A DNA stretch of 64,000 nucleotides, from the NCBI GenBank assembly GCA_029250885.1, contig JAQXEK010000013.1, positions 60,606 to 124,605 on the forward strand. Reading direction: 5' to 3'. Below the pieces are notes generated by a model. It did not search any database, was not told the origin of the DNA, and saw only the letters and a list, made by a program, of their open reading frames with translations. This DNA comes from Planctomycetota bacterium. Lineage in GTDB: Bacteria; Planctomycetota; UBA1135; GCA-002686595. A program made the translations under genes and the position numbers. Positions 14,804 to 23,963 of the stretch are shown in pieces (within the stretch, counting starts at the first letter, position 1; each line of letters begins with the position of its first letter).

Positions 14804-16011
14804 GTCAGCTTGCGGATACCACCGTTGCTACTGAGCAGCGTTCTGAGAAGATCGAGTCGGCCATGCGGTCGTTCTCGGAGATCTCCTCGAACCTATTGAA
14901 GAGTTACAGCAAGCTCGAGGCCCGCGCCGAGCGCGTCGAGCACAAGCTCGCCGTGGCGAACCGCACACTAGAGTCCAAGGTGCTTGAGCTCGACGAAGTA
15001 ACGCGCAACCTAGAGGCCATCCTCGCCGCACTGCCCACGGGCGTTGTGGTACGTGATGCCGACGGCGCTATTGTCCGCATCAACGATGCGGCAGCAGTTG
15101 CCCTTGGCCTCAGCACCCAGCAGAAAGACCGCGCCATCGGCAGCCCCGATGTCGAAGTACTTAAGACCGCTCGCGCCGCCAAGGGCGCGGTCGTCCTGGC
15201 CAACGGTAGCGCCCGCGTGCTGGACCTGCGCTCGTCGATGGTTCGCAATGATCAGGGACGCTCAACGGGCACGGTCGAGATCATCGACGACCGCACCGAG
15301 ATCACCGCGCTTGGCGAGCGACTTCACGCCATGGACAAGGTCGCCTCACTAGGCACCATGGCCGGCGGTATCGCCCACGAGCTGCGCAATCCCCTGAACG
15401 CCGTCGCCGGCTTCGCGGACCTGATGCAGTCGCGACTCAAGACCACAGGTACTGAAGACCCCAAGATCATTCGATGGGCCCAGCTCATTGGACGCGGCGC
15501 CGCCGAGGCGAATGCGATCATCACTAGCCTGCTCACGCTGTCAACTCCCGAGGGCCTCGACCGCAGTGGAATTGGCGCCGAGGACCTGCTCAAGGAGGCC
15601 GTGCAAGCTGCCGTCACCCCCGAGCAGACCCAACCCGATGTTGAGTTTATCACCGACGTCGAATCCTTCACTGGCGACCGCATCAAGCTTCGCCAGGCCC
15701 TACGCAACCTCGTTGCGAACGCGATGGATGTTGCCCCTGGCAGCCCCCTGCGGATCAAGGCCACCCAAACCGACGAGGGCGAACTTGCTCTCGAAGTCCA
15801 CGATGCCGGACCTGGCATCGCGGCTGAGATGCGACGTCGTGTACTCGACCCGTTCTTTACGACCCGCGCCGAAGGCACGGGCCTCGGACTTGCTCTCGCG
15901 AGCACCATTGCTGGCCTCCACGGCGGCCACCTGGAAATCCAAAACTCCCCTAGTGACCTCGGCGGTGCCCTGGTTGCAATCCACCTCCCCCTTCTTACTG
16001 CTCGAAGCTGA
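14800..16011 (+). CDS. Flagellar NtrB-type sensor histidine kinase (FlgS/FlrB-like)
   Basis: A 403-residue soluble kinase starting at the GTG of a GTGA overlap. An N-terminal coiled coil (residues 15-70) leads into a PAS domain (LEAILAALPTGVVVRDADGAIVR, residues about 72-180), a HisKA domain with H-box GGIAHELRNPLN (His193) and a HATPase domain with NLVANAMDVA, DAGPGIAAE and GTGLGLAL boxes. No membrane helix is present, as in FlgS and FlrB, which read flagellar assembly state from inside the cell. It should phosphorylate the regulator encoded 3 bases downstream. Confidence 0.88.
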   Translation: MSQLADTTVATEQRSEKIESAMRSFSEISSNLLKSYSKLEARAERVEHKLAVANRTLESKVLELDEVTRNLEAILAALPTGVVVRDADGAIVRINDAAAVALGLSTQQKDRAIGSPDVEVLKTARAAKGAVVLANGSARVLDLRSSMVRNDQGRSTGTVEIIDDRTEITALGERLHAMDKVASLGTMAGGIAHELRNPLNAVAGFADLMQSRLKTTGTEDPKIIRWAQLIGRGAAEANAIITSLLTLSTPEGLDRSGIGAEDLLKEAVQAAVTPEQTQPDVEFITDVESFTGDRIKLRQALRNLVANAMDVAPGSPLRIKATQTDEGELALEVHDAGPGIAAEMRRRVLDPFFTTRAEGTGLGLALASTIAGLHGGHLEIQNSPSDLGGALVAIHLPLLTARS

Positions 16012-16014
16012 TTC

Positions 16015-17460
16015 ATGTCGACCTCCTCGAATATCCCTGACAACAAGAAAGCCAATTCCATGGCTGTTAACCGAATCCTTGTTGTGGACGACGACGCACT
16101 CTCCCGCGAGTTCCTCGCCGAAGCCGCCGAGTCCCTTGGCCTTGCCGTCGACGCCGTCGACAGCGGTCAAGCTGCCCTCGAACGCCTTGGCAACAAGGAC
16201 TACGATCTTGTGCTTACAGACCTCCGGATGCCCGGAATGGACGGCATTGAGCTGATTCAAGCGATGAACGTGCGCCACAACGAGGTGCCCGCCGTCGTAA
16301 TCACGGCTCACGGAACCATCGAGTCTACGGTCCACGCCATGCGAATCGGCGCCCGCGACTTCATGGTTAAGCCGATCAGCCCTGACTCCATTCGCCTGGT
16401 AGTCGAGCGCGTGTCCCACACGTCTCGCCTCGAGCGCGAGAACGCCTACTTGCGCCAGCAGGTCGGTGGAGGTGAGGCCCCGAAGATGATCGCTCGCAGC
16501 CGCGAGATGCTGGAGACCCTGACTTCGGCTCAGCGCATCGCGACGTCAGACGGCACTGTCTTGATTACCGGTGAGAGCGGCACTGGTAAGGAGCGAGTGG
16601 CGAGCTTCGTCCACGAGAACTCTGACCGCCGGGAGATGCCCTTTATCCGGGTCAACTGCGCGGCCCTGAGCGAACAGCTCTTGGAGTCCGAGCTCTTCGG
16701 TCACGAGCGTGGCGCCTTCACCGGTGCTGTCAAGCGCCGCGAAGGTCGCTTTGAGTTGGCCGGTGGCGGCACCCTGCTGCTGGACGAGATTGGGGAGATC
16801 TCGCCCGCACTGCAGGCCAAGCTACTGCGCGTTCTACAAGAGGGAGAGTTCGAGCGCGTCGGTGGCAACCAGACCCTAAAGGTCGACGTGCGTGTGGTTG
16901 CGACCACAAACCGCGACCTAGCCGACGAAGTCGCAGCAGGCAACTTCCGGGAGGACCTCTACTATCGACTCCACGTCCTGCCCCTGCACCTTGCGCCCCT
17001 GCGCGAGCGCACCGAGGACATCCTGCCCCTGGCTGAGCACTTCGCTCGGCACTACGGGCAGAAGAGCGGTCGCACTGCGCCGAGCTTCGCTAGGGATGCC
17101 CGCGAGCAGCTCGCCACCTGGGAGTGGCGTGGCAACGTGCGCGAGCTAGAGAATGTCATCCAGCGCGCCGTTGTGCTGCTACAGGGTGATGAGATCACCG
17201 CCGACGACCTGGTCTTTGGCCCTGCGCCGAAGACGGGCTCTGCCGGCAACGATCCGACGATCACGGGAATCCTGCACCCGGGCCAGATGCGCCGCGTGCT
17301 GGCGAACAAGACGATCTCGGAAGTCGAGCGCGAGACGATCCTCGGCACCCTCGAGAGTACACACGGGAACAAGACGGAGGCTGCCCGACGCCTTGGCGTA
17401 ACGGCGCGGACCCTGTCCAACAAGATGAAGCTCTGGAAGCAACTCGGACTCGTGGCCTAG
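16015..17460 (+). CDS. Sigma-54-dependent flagellar response regulator (FlgR/FlrC-like)
   Basis: A 481-residue NtrC-family regulator. The receiver (residues 19-135) has acidic residues D25-D27, phospho-Asp in LTDLRMPGMD (D69), T98 and K118. The AAA+ domain has GESGTGKE, an intact ESELFGHERGAFTGA loop, GGGTLLLDEIGE, the arginine-finger region (FREDLYYRLHVLPLHLAPLRER) and WRGNVRELENV. A Fis-type helix-turn-helix (NKTEAARRLGVTARTLSNKM) ends the protein. It should activate sigma-54 transcription of rod and hook genes; matching promoters are seen before fliK and flgF. An alternative start is the internal Met16. It directly precedes flgB by 30 bases. Confidence 0.93.
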   Translation: MSTSSNIPDNKKANSMAVNRILVVDDDALSREFLAEAAESLGLAVDAVDSGQAALERLGNKDYDLVLTDLRMPGMDGIELIQAMNVRHNEVPAVVITAHGTIESTVHAMRIGARDFMVKPISPDSIRLVVERVSHTSRLERENAYLRQQVGGGEAPKMIARSREMLETLTSAQRIATSDGTVLITGESGTGKERVASFVHENSDRREMPFIRVNCAALSEQLLESELFGHERGAFTGAVKRREGRFELAGGGTLLLDEIGEISPALQAKLLRVLQEGEFERVGGNQTLKVDVRVVATTNRDLADEVAAGNFREDLYYRLHVLPLHLAPLRERTEDILPLAEHFARHYGQKSGRTAPSFARDAREQLATWEWRGNVRELENVIQRAVVLLQGDEITADDLVFGPAPKTGSAGNDPTITGILHPGQMRRVLANKTISEVERETILGTLESTHGNKTEAARRLGVTARTLSNKMKLWKQLGLVA

Positions 17461-17490
17461 GCCCAATCTCACCAACCAAGGAAAACCACC

Positions 17491-17850
17491 ATGGACGCCG
17501 GCGCAAAGAAACTCGACCTAATCTCGCGGTTGCTCTCAGCGAGCACACTGCGCAGTCAGGTCATTGCGGGAAACCTCGCGAACTCGAACACCCCGGGTTT
17601 TGTCCGCAAGGAAGTTCAGTTCGAAGACCAGCTGCGCACTGCCCTAAAGCAGAGCGACCGGCTCGCTTCCGGTGTGAGTCCCAACGTGCAAGATGACCTG
17701 ACCGAGCCCAAGAGGCCCGATGGAAACAACGTCTCCATGGAGACCGAGATGAATGCTATGCGTGAAAACAGACTAACCTACGAGACCTACGCCACGATCC
17801 TTGAGGGTCACTTTGGGCTGATGGATGCTGCTATCCGGGACGGGCGCTAA
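17491..17850 (+). CDS. flgB: FlgB, proximal rod protein
   Basis: The 119-residue length is typical. The N-terminal rod motif (LLSASTLRSQVIAGNLANSNTPGFVRKEV, in two overlapping parts) and the C-terminal helix (MNAMRENRLTYETYATILEGHFGLM, likewise) form the D0 coiled coil of axial proteins. FlgB sits at the base of the periplasmic rod next to FliF/FliE. The stop overlaps the flgC start. A clear ribosome site (CCAAGGAAAACCACC) precedes it. Confidence 0.95.
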   Translation: MDAGAKKLDLISRLLSASTLRSQVIAGNLANSNTPGFVRKEVQFEDQLRTALKQSDRLASGVSPNVQDDLTEPKRPDGNNVSMETEMNAMRENRLTYETYATILEGHFGLMDAAIRDGR

Positions 17851-18281
17851 TGTCTGGCCTCGATAAGCTCTTTGCGGGCATGCGCAGCACGTCAACCGGC
17901 CTCTCGGCCGAGCGCGTGCGCATGGATGTCATCGCGGAGAACATCGCCAACGCGCGTACAACCAAGACTGCCCAGGGCGGCCCCTATCGCCGTCAGTTGG
18001 TGAAATTCGAGCCGATGGTACAGAAGGCCGCCAATGGCCAGATGTTGACAGTTGGACTCAAACGCGCCGAGGTCGTCCAAGACTTTGCCACGCCCTTTGA
18101 CCAGGTCTTCGACGAGACCCATCCCCACCGGGATGACAACAACATGGTCGCCATGCCGAACGTTTCGGCGACGCGGGAGATGGCCGACCTGGTCTCCGCC
18201 ATGCGGGCCTACGAGGCGAACCTCGCGGCCCAAGAGAACTTTACTCGCATGGCCGAACGGGCCCTGCAGATGGCGCGCTAG
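17850..18281 (+). CDS. flgC: FlgC, proximal rod protein
   Basis: 143 residues. The N-terminus (SAERVRMDVIAENIANARTTKT) carries the family's ...N..N..T motif, and the middle has the FlgC-specific VVQDFATPFDQVFDETHPHRDDNN (two parts), where families usually show P...YDP.HPDA...GYV. The C-terminal helix EMADLVSAMRAYEANLAAQENFTRMA ends the protein. Part of the periplasmic rod; overlaps flgB by one base and is followed by fliE after 22 bases. Confidence 0.95.
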   Translation: MSGLDKLFAGMRSTSTGLSAERVRMDVIAENIANARTTKTAQGGPYRRQLVKFEPMVQKAANGQMLTVGLKRAEVVQDFATPFDQVFDETHPHRDDNNMVAMPNVSATREMADLVSAMRAYEANLAAQENFTRMAERALQMAR

Positions 18282-18303
18282 CGCCGACTTTAGGAGCTAA
18301 GAC

Positions 18304-18702
18304 ATGGTCAACGGCATAGGTGGCGGCGGAGGCATGGCACGCGAGGCAATCGCGGCAGCTTTGCGCGCCCAACAACAGACCGCTGCGGGCATTGCCCCCG
18401 GTGGAAACGGCCAACAGGGCATTAATGCTACGGGTGGCCTGGGCCTCACGGACGGCGTCTCCGGGGTTAAAGGCACTGAAGGCCCAAACTTCGCTGAAAA
18501 GCTCTCTAAGGGGCTCGCAGAGGTCAACCAGCAGGTCAACGCATCGGACAAGTTACCGGAGCAGATGCTCAATGGTGACGTCAACAATTTCCACGATGTG
18601 GCCATCCAATTGAAGCAATCTGACCTTTCTTTCCGTTTCGCCCTACAGGTTCGGAACAAATTGATCGATTCCTACCGCGAGGTGATGCGGATGAGCGTCT
18701 AG
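18304..18702 (+). CDS. fliE: FliE, MS-ring/rod junction protein
   Basis: 132 residues, slightly longer than the usual 100-110 because of a Gly/Ala-rich N-terminal extension (residues 1-60). The conserved C-terminal half is present: NFAEKLSKGLAEVNQQVNA, NDVNNFHDV-type segment and SFRFALQVRNKLIDSYREVM. FliE links the FliF ring to the rod and is among the first substrates of the export apparatus. The place between flgC and fliF is canonical. Confidence 0.95.
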   Translation: MVNGIGGGGGMAREAIAAALRAQQQTAAGIAPGGNGQQGINATGGLGLTDGVSGVKGTEGPNFAEKLSKGLAEVNQQVNASDKLPEQMLNGDVNNFHDVAIQLKQSDLSFRFALQVRNKLIDSYREVMRMSV

Positions 18703-18712
18703 GTGAGAACAA

Positions 18713-20296
18713 ATGAACAACCAGTTTAGAAACTTTTTCGAGGCCCTGAAGGGCACAGACATTGGCACCAAGGTTGTCATTGCCATGAGCTCCGTGGCGA
18801 TGATCGCAGCCCTGGCCGTCGTTGGCCTGGTGTCCGCAGACTCCCACTACGAAGTCGTGTGGCCCGACCTAACTAAGGCAGAAGGTGCCCGGGTCTCGGC
18901 CGCATTGGCTACCCGTGGCATTGACTTCCGCCAGCAGTACGACAAGTCCAAGGTCACGATCGTGGTCAACTCGACGGAAGTGCTAAAGGCAGAACAAGCG
19001 GCCGCCGAGAGCGGTGCGATCGTTGCCCGCGAGAAGGGCATCCTGGCTGCCGGATCGGGTGGCGGCGTATTCGACGGCGCCGGCGAGCGTAACCAGAAGC
19101 TGATGGCGGCTCGCTGGAGCCAGACTGAGTTGATGCTTGAATCTCTCGAGTTCGTGGACGATGCAATCCTGCAGTCCCTACTCCAGACGGGAACCTCCCT
19201 TCGTGGATCAGGACCCACCAGTGCGGCCGTGGTGCTCGCAACCACCGGCGGTATATCCCTCTCCAAAGAGGAAGGCCAGCGGATCGCTAACACCGTAATT
19301 AACTCCCTGGGTATCGATCCCAAGAGGCTCAACATTATGGACACCAACGGGCGGTCCGTCTATTCGCCCGAAGAGGAGAGCGGCCAGGCCGACGCGGCCG
19401 GCTTGGACTTCCAGCGATCCTACGACAAGAGTCTAGAGGACGACGTCAACACCGAACTTGCGAGCATCTTCGGCCCAAACAAGGTCAAGGTCAGCGTGCG
19501 CTCCGAGTTTGACTTCAAGCAAGAGACCGTCAGCAAGCACGAATACCTAAAGGCTGTCCCGAACTCCTCGCGGACCCTCACCACCGAGACGCCGATTGGC
19601 TCGTCGGGCGGTGTAGGCGGCCTGGCGGGCACGGCATCGAACACCCCCAACGGGAAAGACGACTGGGGACAGGGATCTGCAGAGGTCTCCGCTGGCTCTG
19701 GCGGCTACCAAAAGTCCACAACGGAAGAGACCGAGTCCACGTCTAATGTGGGCTACGAAGACAGCATTGTAGTCTCGACCCAGCCCGAGCTTGTGCGCCT
19801 CTCCATTGGCGTGGGTTACGACGAGTCCCTCGCCGGCCAAGAAGCCAAGATCGACTCCTACGTCAAGAGTATGGTTGGCTTCGTCGATAACAAAGTCCGC
19901 AGCGACAACTACAGCTCCGACCCCTTCGAGTTCTACGTTCCCGAGGTCGCCGAGGGCGCTCCGGAAGAGTCCCTAACCCTGCCGGAAAACGGCAGTATGA
20001 CCACGGGATTCCTGGTCGAAAAGGGCGTGGAGATCGTCTCCGCCATCGCCTTCATCGCACTCCTCCTAAAGGGCCTAAAGAGCGCCAAGGGCTCCGGCTC
20101 GGCCGCAACCTCAGCGGGCACTAGCATAGGCTCCAAGGCCTTCTCCGCCGACGGGACCGTCATGGCGGACGTCGAGATCGCTCCGGAGCAGCTTGCCCGG
20201 GCCCAAGTCGAAGACATGGTCAAGAACAATCCCGAGCGCGTTGCGCAGATCCTCTCTAACTGGGTCGTCGAAGACCGCAACACGGTGAACTCCTAA
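18713..20296 (+). CDS. fliF: FliF, flagellar MS-ring protein
   Basis: 527 residues. Membrane helix 1 (about 20-43, VVIAMSSVAMIAALAVVGLV) is followed by the periplasmic ring-building motifs (ALATRGIDFR, GGGVFDGAGERNQKLMAAR) and a variable Gly/Ser-rich loop (about 280-345). Membrane helix 2 is at about 440-458 (VEIVSAIAFIALLLKGL). The C-terminal tail EDMVKNNPERVAQILSNWV is the FliG-binding peptide. FliF oligomerises in the inner membrane and starts flagellar assembly. fliG follows after one base, consistent with a coupled FliF-FliG unit. Confidence 0.96.
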   Translation: MNNQFRNFFEALKGTDIGTKVVIAMSSVAMIAALAVVGLVSADSHYEVVWPDLTKAEGARVSAALATRGIDFRQQYDKSKVTIVVNSTEVLKAEQAAAESGAIVAREKGILAAGSGGGVFDGAGERNQKLMAARWSQTELMLESLEFVDDAILQSLLQTGTSLRGSGPTSAAVVLATTGGISLSKEEGQRIANTVINSLGIDPKRLNIMDTNGRSVYSPEEESGQADAAGLDFQRSYDKSLEDDVNTELASIFGPNKVKVSVRSEFDFKQETVSKHEYLKAVPNSSRTLTTETPIGSSGGVGGLAGTASNTPNGKDDWGQGSAEVSAGSGGYQKSTTEETESTSNVGYEDSIVVSTQPELVRLSIGVGYDESLAGQEAKIDSYVKSMVGFVDNKVRSDNYSSDPFEFYVPEVAEGAPEESLTLPENGSMTTGFLVEKGVEIVSAIAFIALLLKGLKSAKGSGSAATSAGTSIGSKAFSADGTVMADVEIAPEQLARAQVEDMVKNNPERVAQILSNWVVEDRNTVNS

Positions 20297-20297
20297 A

Positions 20298-21314
20298 ATG
20301 GCCGACGCACAGCTACGCGGCTCCGATAAGGTCGCCGCATTCCTCCTCAGCCTAGATGAAGCCCAGGCCGTTGACCTGATTAAGCACCTTCCTGACTACC
20401 TCGTCGGCGAGGTTGCAGAGGCCATGACCAACCTGGACGCGAGTGCTGCCACAGAGGAACGCATTCACCTGCTCTTCAAGGACGTCGCCACCAAGACCAA
20501 CGTCCGTGGCCCTGTGCGCCCCCAGAAGAAGTCCGAGATGAAGGCCATGCTGGAGACCACCTTCGGTCCCAGCCGCGCGGACAAGGTGTTGGTCGAGATC
20601 GACACCCGCAACCAGATGGAGTTCCCTTTCCGCGAAGTGGACAACTACGCTCCAGCCAACATCGCCTCGGTCCTGCGCAACGAGTCCGTACCGGTCTCTT
20701 CCGTGGTCCTTGCACACCTAGACCCCTCCACCTCGGCCGCCGTCTTGGCGGCCTTGGACGAAGAAGAGGCTCTCAAAATCGTTCGCGGCATGACGAGCCT
20801 GATCCCCCCCAGCTTCGAGACCTTACGCGGTATCGCAGCAGATCTTGTGGACCAGCTCGACACCGCCAGCGGCATCTCTTCGGTCGACTCAAGCAAGCAG
20901 CTCAAGACGGTGGCCGAGCTATTGAATTACTCCGGTACCGAGCTCGAACAGAGCGTGCTGGGTGGCATCGAGAGCACCAACGAAGAGGCTGCCAAGGAGA
21001 TCCGCGAGTACATGTTTACTTGGGACGACCTAGCGACCGTCGAGAAGCGCGCGATGCAGAAGATCCTCGGGTCAGTCAATACACGCACCCTCTCCATCGC
21101 GCTCAAAGCGAGCACGCCGGAGATCGAAGGAAACATCATGAACAACCTCTCCACCCGCGTGCGCAGCATGGTGGCCGAGGAGCGAGAGCTTACCGGCCCG
21201 ATGCCCATGTCCGAGGTCAAATTGATGCGCTCGGAGATCATGGACGCAGTGCGAGCGCTGATGGACTCTGGCGAGTTTAGCCCCACCAAGTCCGGAGAAG
21301 ACCTTGTCATTTGA
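20298..21314 (+). CDS. fliG: FliG, flagellar rotor switch protein
   Basis: 338 residues, standard length. N-terminal domain (RGSDKVAAFLLSLDEAQAVDLIKHL) binds FliF. The middle domain has HLDPSTSAAVLAALDEE, an EHPQ-like region. The C-terminal torque domain has EEAAKEIREYMFTWDDLATVEKRAMQKIL and LSIALKAS, the helix that carries charged residues facing the MotA stator. The gene overlaps fliH by 11 bases. Confidence 0.96.
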   Translation: MADAQLRGSDKVAAFLLSLDEAQAVDLIKHLPDYLVGEVAEAMTNLDASAATEERIHLLFKDVATKTNVRGPVRPQKKSEMKAMLETTFGPSRADKVLVEIDTRNQMEFPFREVDNYAPANIASVLRNESVPVSSVVLAHLDPSTSAAVLAALDEEEALKIVRGMTSLIPPSFETLRGIAADLVDQLDTASGISSVDSSKQLKTVAELLNYSGTELEQSVLGGIESTNEEAAKEIREYMFTWDDLATVEKRAMQKILGSVNTRTLSIALKASTPEIEGNIMNNLSTRVRSMVAEERELTGPMPMSEVKLMRSEIMDAVRALMDSGEFSPTKSGEDLVI

Positions 21315-22056
21315 ACCGATTCTCGTCCCCCAGGCGCCCTCTTCGGCGCGGATCTTCCAGGGCAGCGTTGACGATTGGCATGCGGAGCAGCGAGAGCTAG
21401 CCCGTGCCGAAGGTTACGCTGCCGCCGTTCAGGATGCTGGCCAACTGCTGGATAGCGCTACAGATCAACTAGACCGAGATCGCGAGCAGGCCATCAAGGA
21501 GCTCCCCGCCTTCGCCCTGCGCTTTGCTCAGGAGGTTGCGCGTCATCTGATCCGGACCACCATCCAGTCGGGCGCCCACGATATGGAGGGCATTATCCGC
21601 GACGCCCTTGCCCGGTCTGGTGTCGGCCGCGGCGCATGCGTTGTACACGTCTGCCCCGACGACTACCAAAAGCTGCAAGGTGTGACCTTCCGCAAGGGCA
21701 CCGAGATCCAACTGGACCCGGCCCTTCCCGCCGGTACAGTCCACGTGGCCACGCCTCAGGGGCTGCTGGTCCGGGATATTGACTCCTGTGTTCGCGCCGC
21801 AGCCGAGCAAATCTACAAGACCATGTCTGGCGATAAAGCGCCTCTGCCCGTGGTGAGCCCCGTTCCGCCTGCCGTGCCCGAACTGGAGAACATTGCCACG
21901 ACCGAAAAGCCGGGTACGGACACGCAGCCCGGCACAGACATCGTAGCACCGGAGCTCATCGGCCCCGATGTAAACGAGGACACTCTAGTCAACCGTGCGG
22001 ACACGGACCCCAGCAGCTACGAAGATGTGCACACGGGGAAGAGCGAAGATGCTTGA
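21304..22056 (+). CDS. fliH: FliH, negative regulator of flagellar export ATPase
   Basis: 250 residues beginning at a TTG inside the end of fliG. Order: a short N-terminal region, a Glu/Ala/Gln-rich coiled segment (WHAEQRELARAEGYAAAVQDA), the FliH/V-ATPase E-subunit-like core (FALRFAQEVARHLIRTTIQ, then VVHVCPDDYQKLQG and GTVHVATPQGLLVRDID), and a non-conserved acidic tail (residues 185-250) rich in Pro, Thr and Asp. FliH dimers hold FliI at the export gate. The tail is longer than in most FliH. The stop overlaps the fliI ATG (GAAGATGCTTGA). Confidence 0.9.
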   Translation: MSFEPILVPQAPSSARIFQGSVDDWHAEQRELARAEGYAAAVQDAGQLLDSATDQLDRDREQAIKELPAFALRFAQEVARHLIRTTIQSGAHDMEGIIRDALARSGVGRGACVVHVCPDDYQKLQGVTFRKGTEIQLDPALPAGTVHVATPQGLLVRDIDSCVRAAAEQIYKTMSGDKAPLPVVSPVPPAVPELENIATTEKPGTDTQPGTDIVAPELIGPDVNEDTLVNRADTDPSSYEDVHTGKSEDA

Positions 22057-23383
22057 GGTCTTTGACAGCGTCTTCCAGAGCTCTATCGAGTCCGCCTGCA
22101 AGCCTCGCTTCCAGGGGCGTGTGGAGAAGGTCTCCGGTGTCATGGTCGAGGCGGGCGGTGTACCCGCGGCCATGGGCGAGCTCTGCTTGATCGATCGCGG
22201 GGCACTTGGCTCCATTCGTGCCGAAGTGGTTGGATTCCGCGAGAACCGTACCCTACTAATGCCCCACGGCGACCTCGCTGGCATCTCCCCGATGCAGAAT
22301 GTCACCGCCCTGGGCACCCCGTTCACTGTCGCCGTGGGTAGCCACCTCTTGGGCCAGACCCTAGACGGTTTCGGCCAGGCTTTCGGTGGCAGCCAACAAG
22401 TCAACTACCCAGGCCCCGACTCGAAGGACATGCCCGTGCGTGCCGACGCGCCGTCTCCCCTCGAGCGCCCATCGATTACCGAGCCCCTTCAGACGGGCGT
22501 GCGCGCCATCGACGGCTTGAACACCCTTGGCAAAGGCCAGCGCCTAGGAATCTTCGCGGGTTCTGGTGTCGGTAAATCCACCCTTTTGGGACAGATTACC
22601 CGGGGTACGGACGCCGACGTGACCATCGTCTGCCTTGTGGGCGAGCGTGGCCGCGAGGTCCGCGATTTCGTCGAGGAGACCCTTGGCGATGAGGGCCGAA
22701 AGCAAGCCGTGACTGTGGTCGCAACTTCGGACCGCCCGCCCATCGAGCGCTTCCTCGCTCCCTTCGTTGCTGTCACCATCGCGGAGTTCTTCCGGGACCA
22801 GGGCCTCAACGTTCTGCTCGTCATGGACTCGGTCACGCGCTTCGCCGCCGCCTCCCGCGAGATTGGCCTGGCGGCAGGCGAGCCACCCACTGTTCGCGGC
22901 TTCCCGCCGAGCTTTTTCACCACGGTGCCCAAGCTCATCGAGCGGATGGGAACGACGAATATGGGCTCGATTACCGGTCTAATCACGATTCTGCTCGATG
23001 CGGATGACCCCAACGACCCCGTTGCGGACACCCTTCGAGGCCTCCTAGACGGACACCTATACCTGACCCGGGACCTGGCCAACCGTGGCCACTTTCCCGC
23101 CATCGATGTCCTGCCAAGCCTGTCTCGACTCATGTCGAAGATCGCCTCGGCCCAACACATCGCCCTGGCGAGCGCCATGCGCGAGGATCTTGGTGTTTGG
23201 CGCGAGGGTCGCGATCTGGTGGAGATTGGTGCCTACAAGCCTGGCACAAATCCAAAGCTCGACGGTGCGATCTCCCGCATGGGAGCCCTGGACGCTTTTG
23301 CGCGGCAGACGACCGACGACCTGACTAGCTTGGATGAGACCGTCGAGCTGCTTGGCATGATCTACGGAGTGCCCACCGCGTAG
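22049..23383 (+). CDS. fliI: FliI, flagellar export ATPase
   Basis: 444 residues from the ATG overlapping the fliH stop. Walker A AGSGVGKST is at about residue 170, the Walker B-like VLLVMDSVTRFA at about 255, and the ATPase signature LPSLSRLMSKI (usually PSISR) follows. RERGREV-type segment reads VGERGREVRDFVEE. FliI hexamers in the cytoplasm energise substrate loading into the flagellar export channel. The frame is open for 18 codons upstream, but the overlapping ATG fits the family length. Confidence 0.96.
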   Translation: MLEVFDSVFQSSIESACKPRFQGRVEKVSGVMVEAGGVPAAMGELCLIDRGALGSIRAEVVGFRENRTLLMPHGDLAGISPMQNVTALGTPFTVAVGSHLLGQTLDGFGQAFGGSQQVNYPGPDSKDMPVRADAPSPLERPSITEPLQTGVRAIDGLNTLGKGQRLGIFAGSGVGKSTLLGQITRGTDADVTIVCLVGERGREVRDFVEETLGDEGRKQAVTVVATSDRPPIERFLAPFVAVTIAEFFRDQGLNVLLVMDSVTRFAAASREIGLAAGEPPTVRGFPPSFFTTVPKLIERMGTTNMGSITGLITILLDADDPNDPVADTLRGLLDGHLYLTRDLANRGHFPAIDVLPSLSRLMSKIASAQHIALASAMREDLGVWREGRDLVEIGAYKPGTNPKLDGAISRMGALDAFARQTTDDLTSLDETVELLGMIYGVPTA

Positions 23384-23399
23384 GTTGCGGTAGCTGCCC

Positions 23400-23963
23400 A
23401 TGGCCAACGCCTTTCAATTTCGCCTAGCCCGTGTGCAACGAATCCGGGAGCTCCACGAGGAGTTGGCCCGTGCCGATTTCTCCGCAGCTCTAAGCGAGGC
23501 TAACCAGGCAGGTCAATACGTGGAGTTTCTTCGCGCCGAGATAGCTGCCGCCCGTACGAATATGGGCCAGGTCCAGAGTCTTGGTATTCTCGATGCCAGC
23601 ACCGTACTGGCCAAGGACAAGAGTGTGGAGGCCATGCTGGCCACGCTTGGACCCGCCCGCCAACGCCATCAGGAGCTTCAGCGCGTGGCCGAGGTCGAGC
23701 GCGAGAAGTGGATGGAGCGCAAGGCGGACGCTCAGGCTCTGGAGAAGCTTGAGAAGCGACACAAGGACCGCCACGTAGCCGAGTTGGCTCAGGCGGAAAA
23801 CGAACAACAGGACGAGGTGGCGATCGGCCGGGCCTTCCGGAGGGCCCAAGCTGATAGTGAAAACCAAAAGCCGGAAAAAGGTGGGACTTCCCCCTTTAGC
23901 GATCTCGGGGATACGCCCGATAGATACTCCACGGACCGTCCCCCGGCCCATTCCCCACTATGA
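23400..23963 (+). CDS. fliJ: FliJ, flagellar export stalk/chaperone-escort protein
   Basis: 187 residues. The protein starts with the FliJ pattern FQFRLARVQRIRELHEELA and continues as a long antiparallel coiled coil (residues 10-150) rich in Glu, Arg and Ala, ending in a Pro/Ser-rich tail not typical of the family (residues 155-187). FliJ inserts in the FliI ring like the gamma subunit of F1 ATPase. Overlaps the next gene by 4 bases (ATGA). Confidence 0.88.
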   Translation: MANAFQFRLARVQRIRELHEELARADFSAALSEANQAGQYVEFLRAEIAAARTNMGQVQSLGILDASTVLAKDKSVEAMLATLGPARQRHQELQRVAEVEREKWMERKADAQALEKLEKRHKDRHVAELAQAENEQQDEVAIGRAFRRAQADSENQKPEKGGTSPFSDLGDTPDRYSTDRPPAHSPL

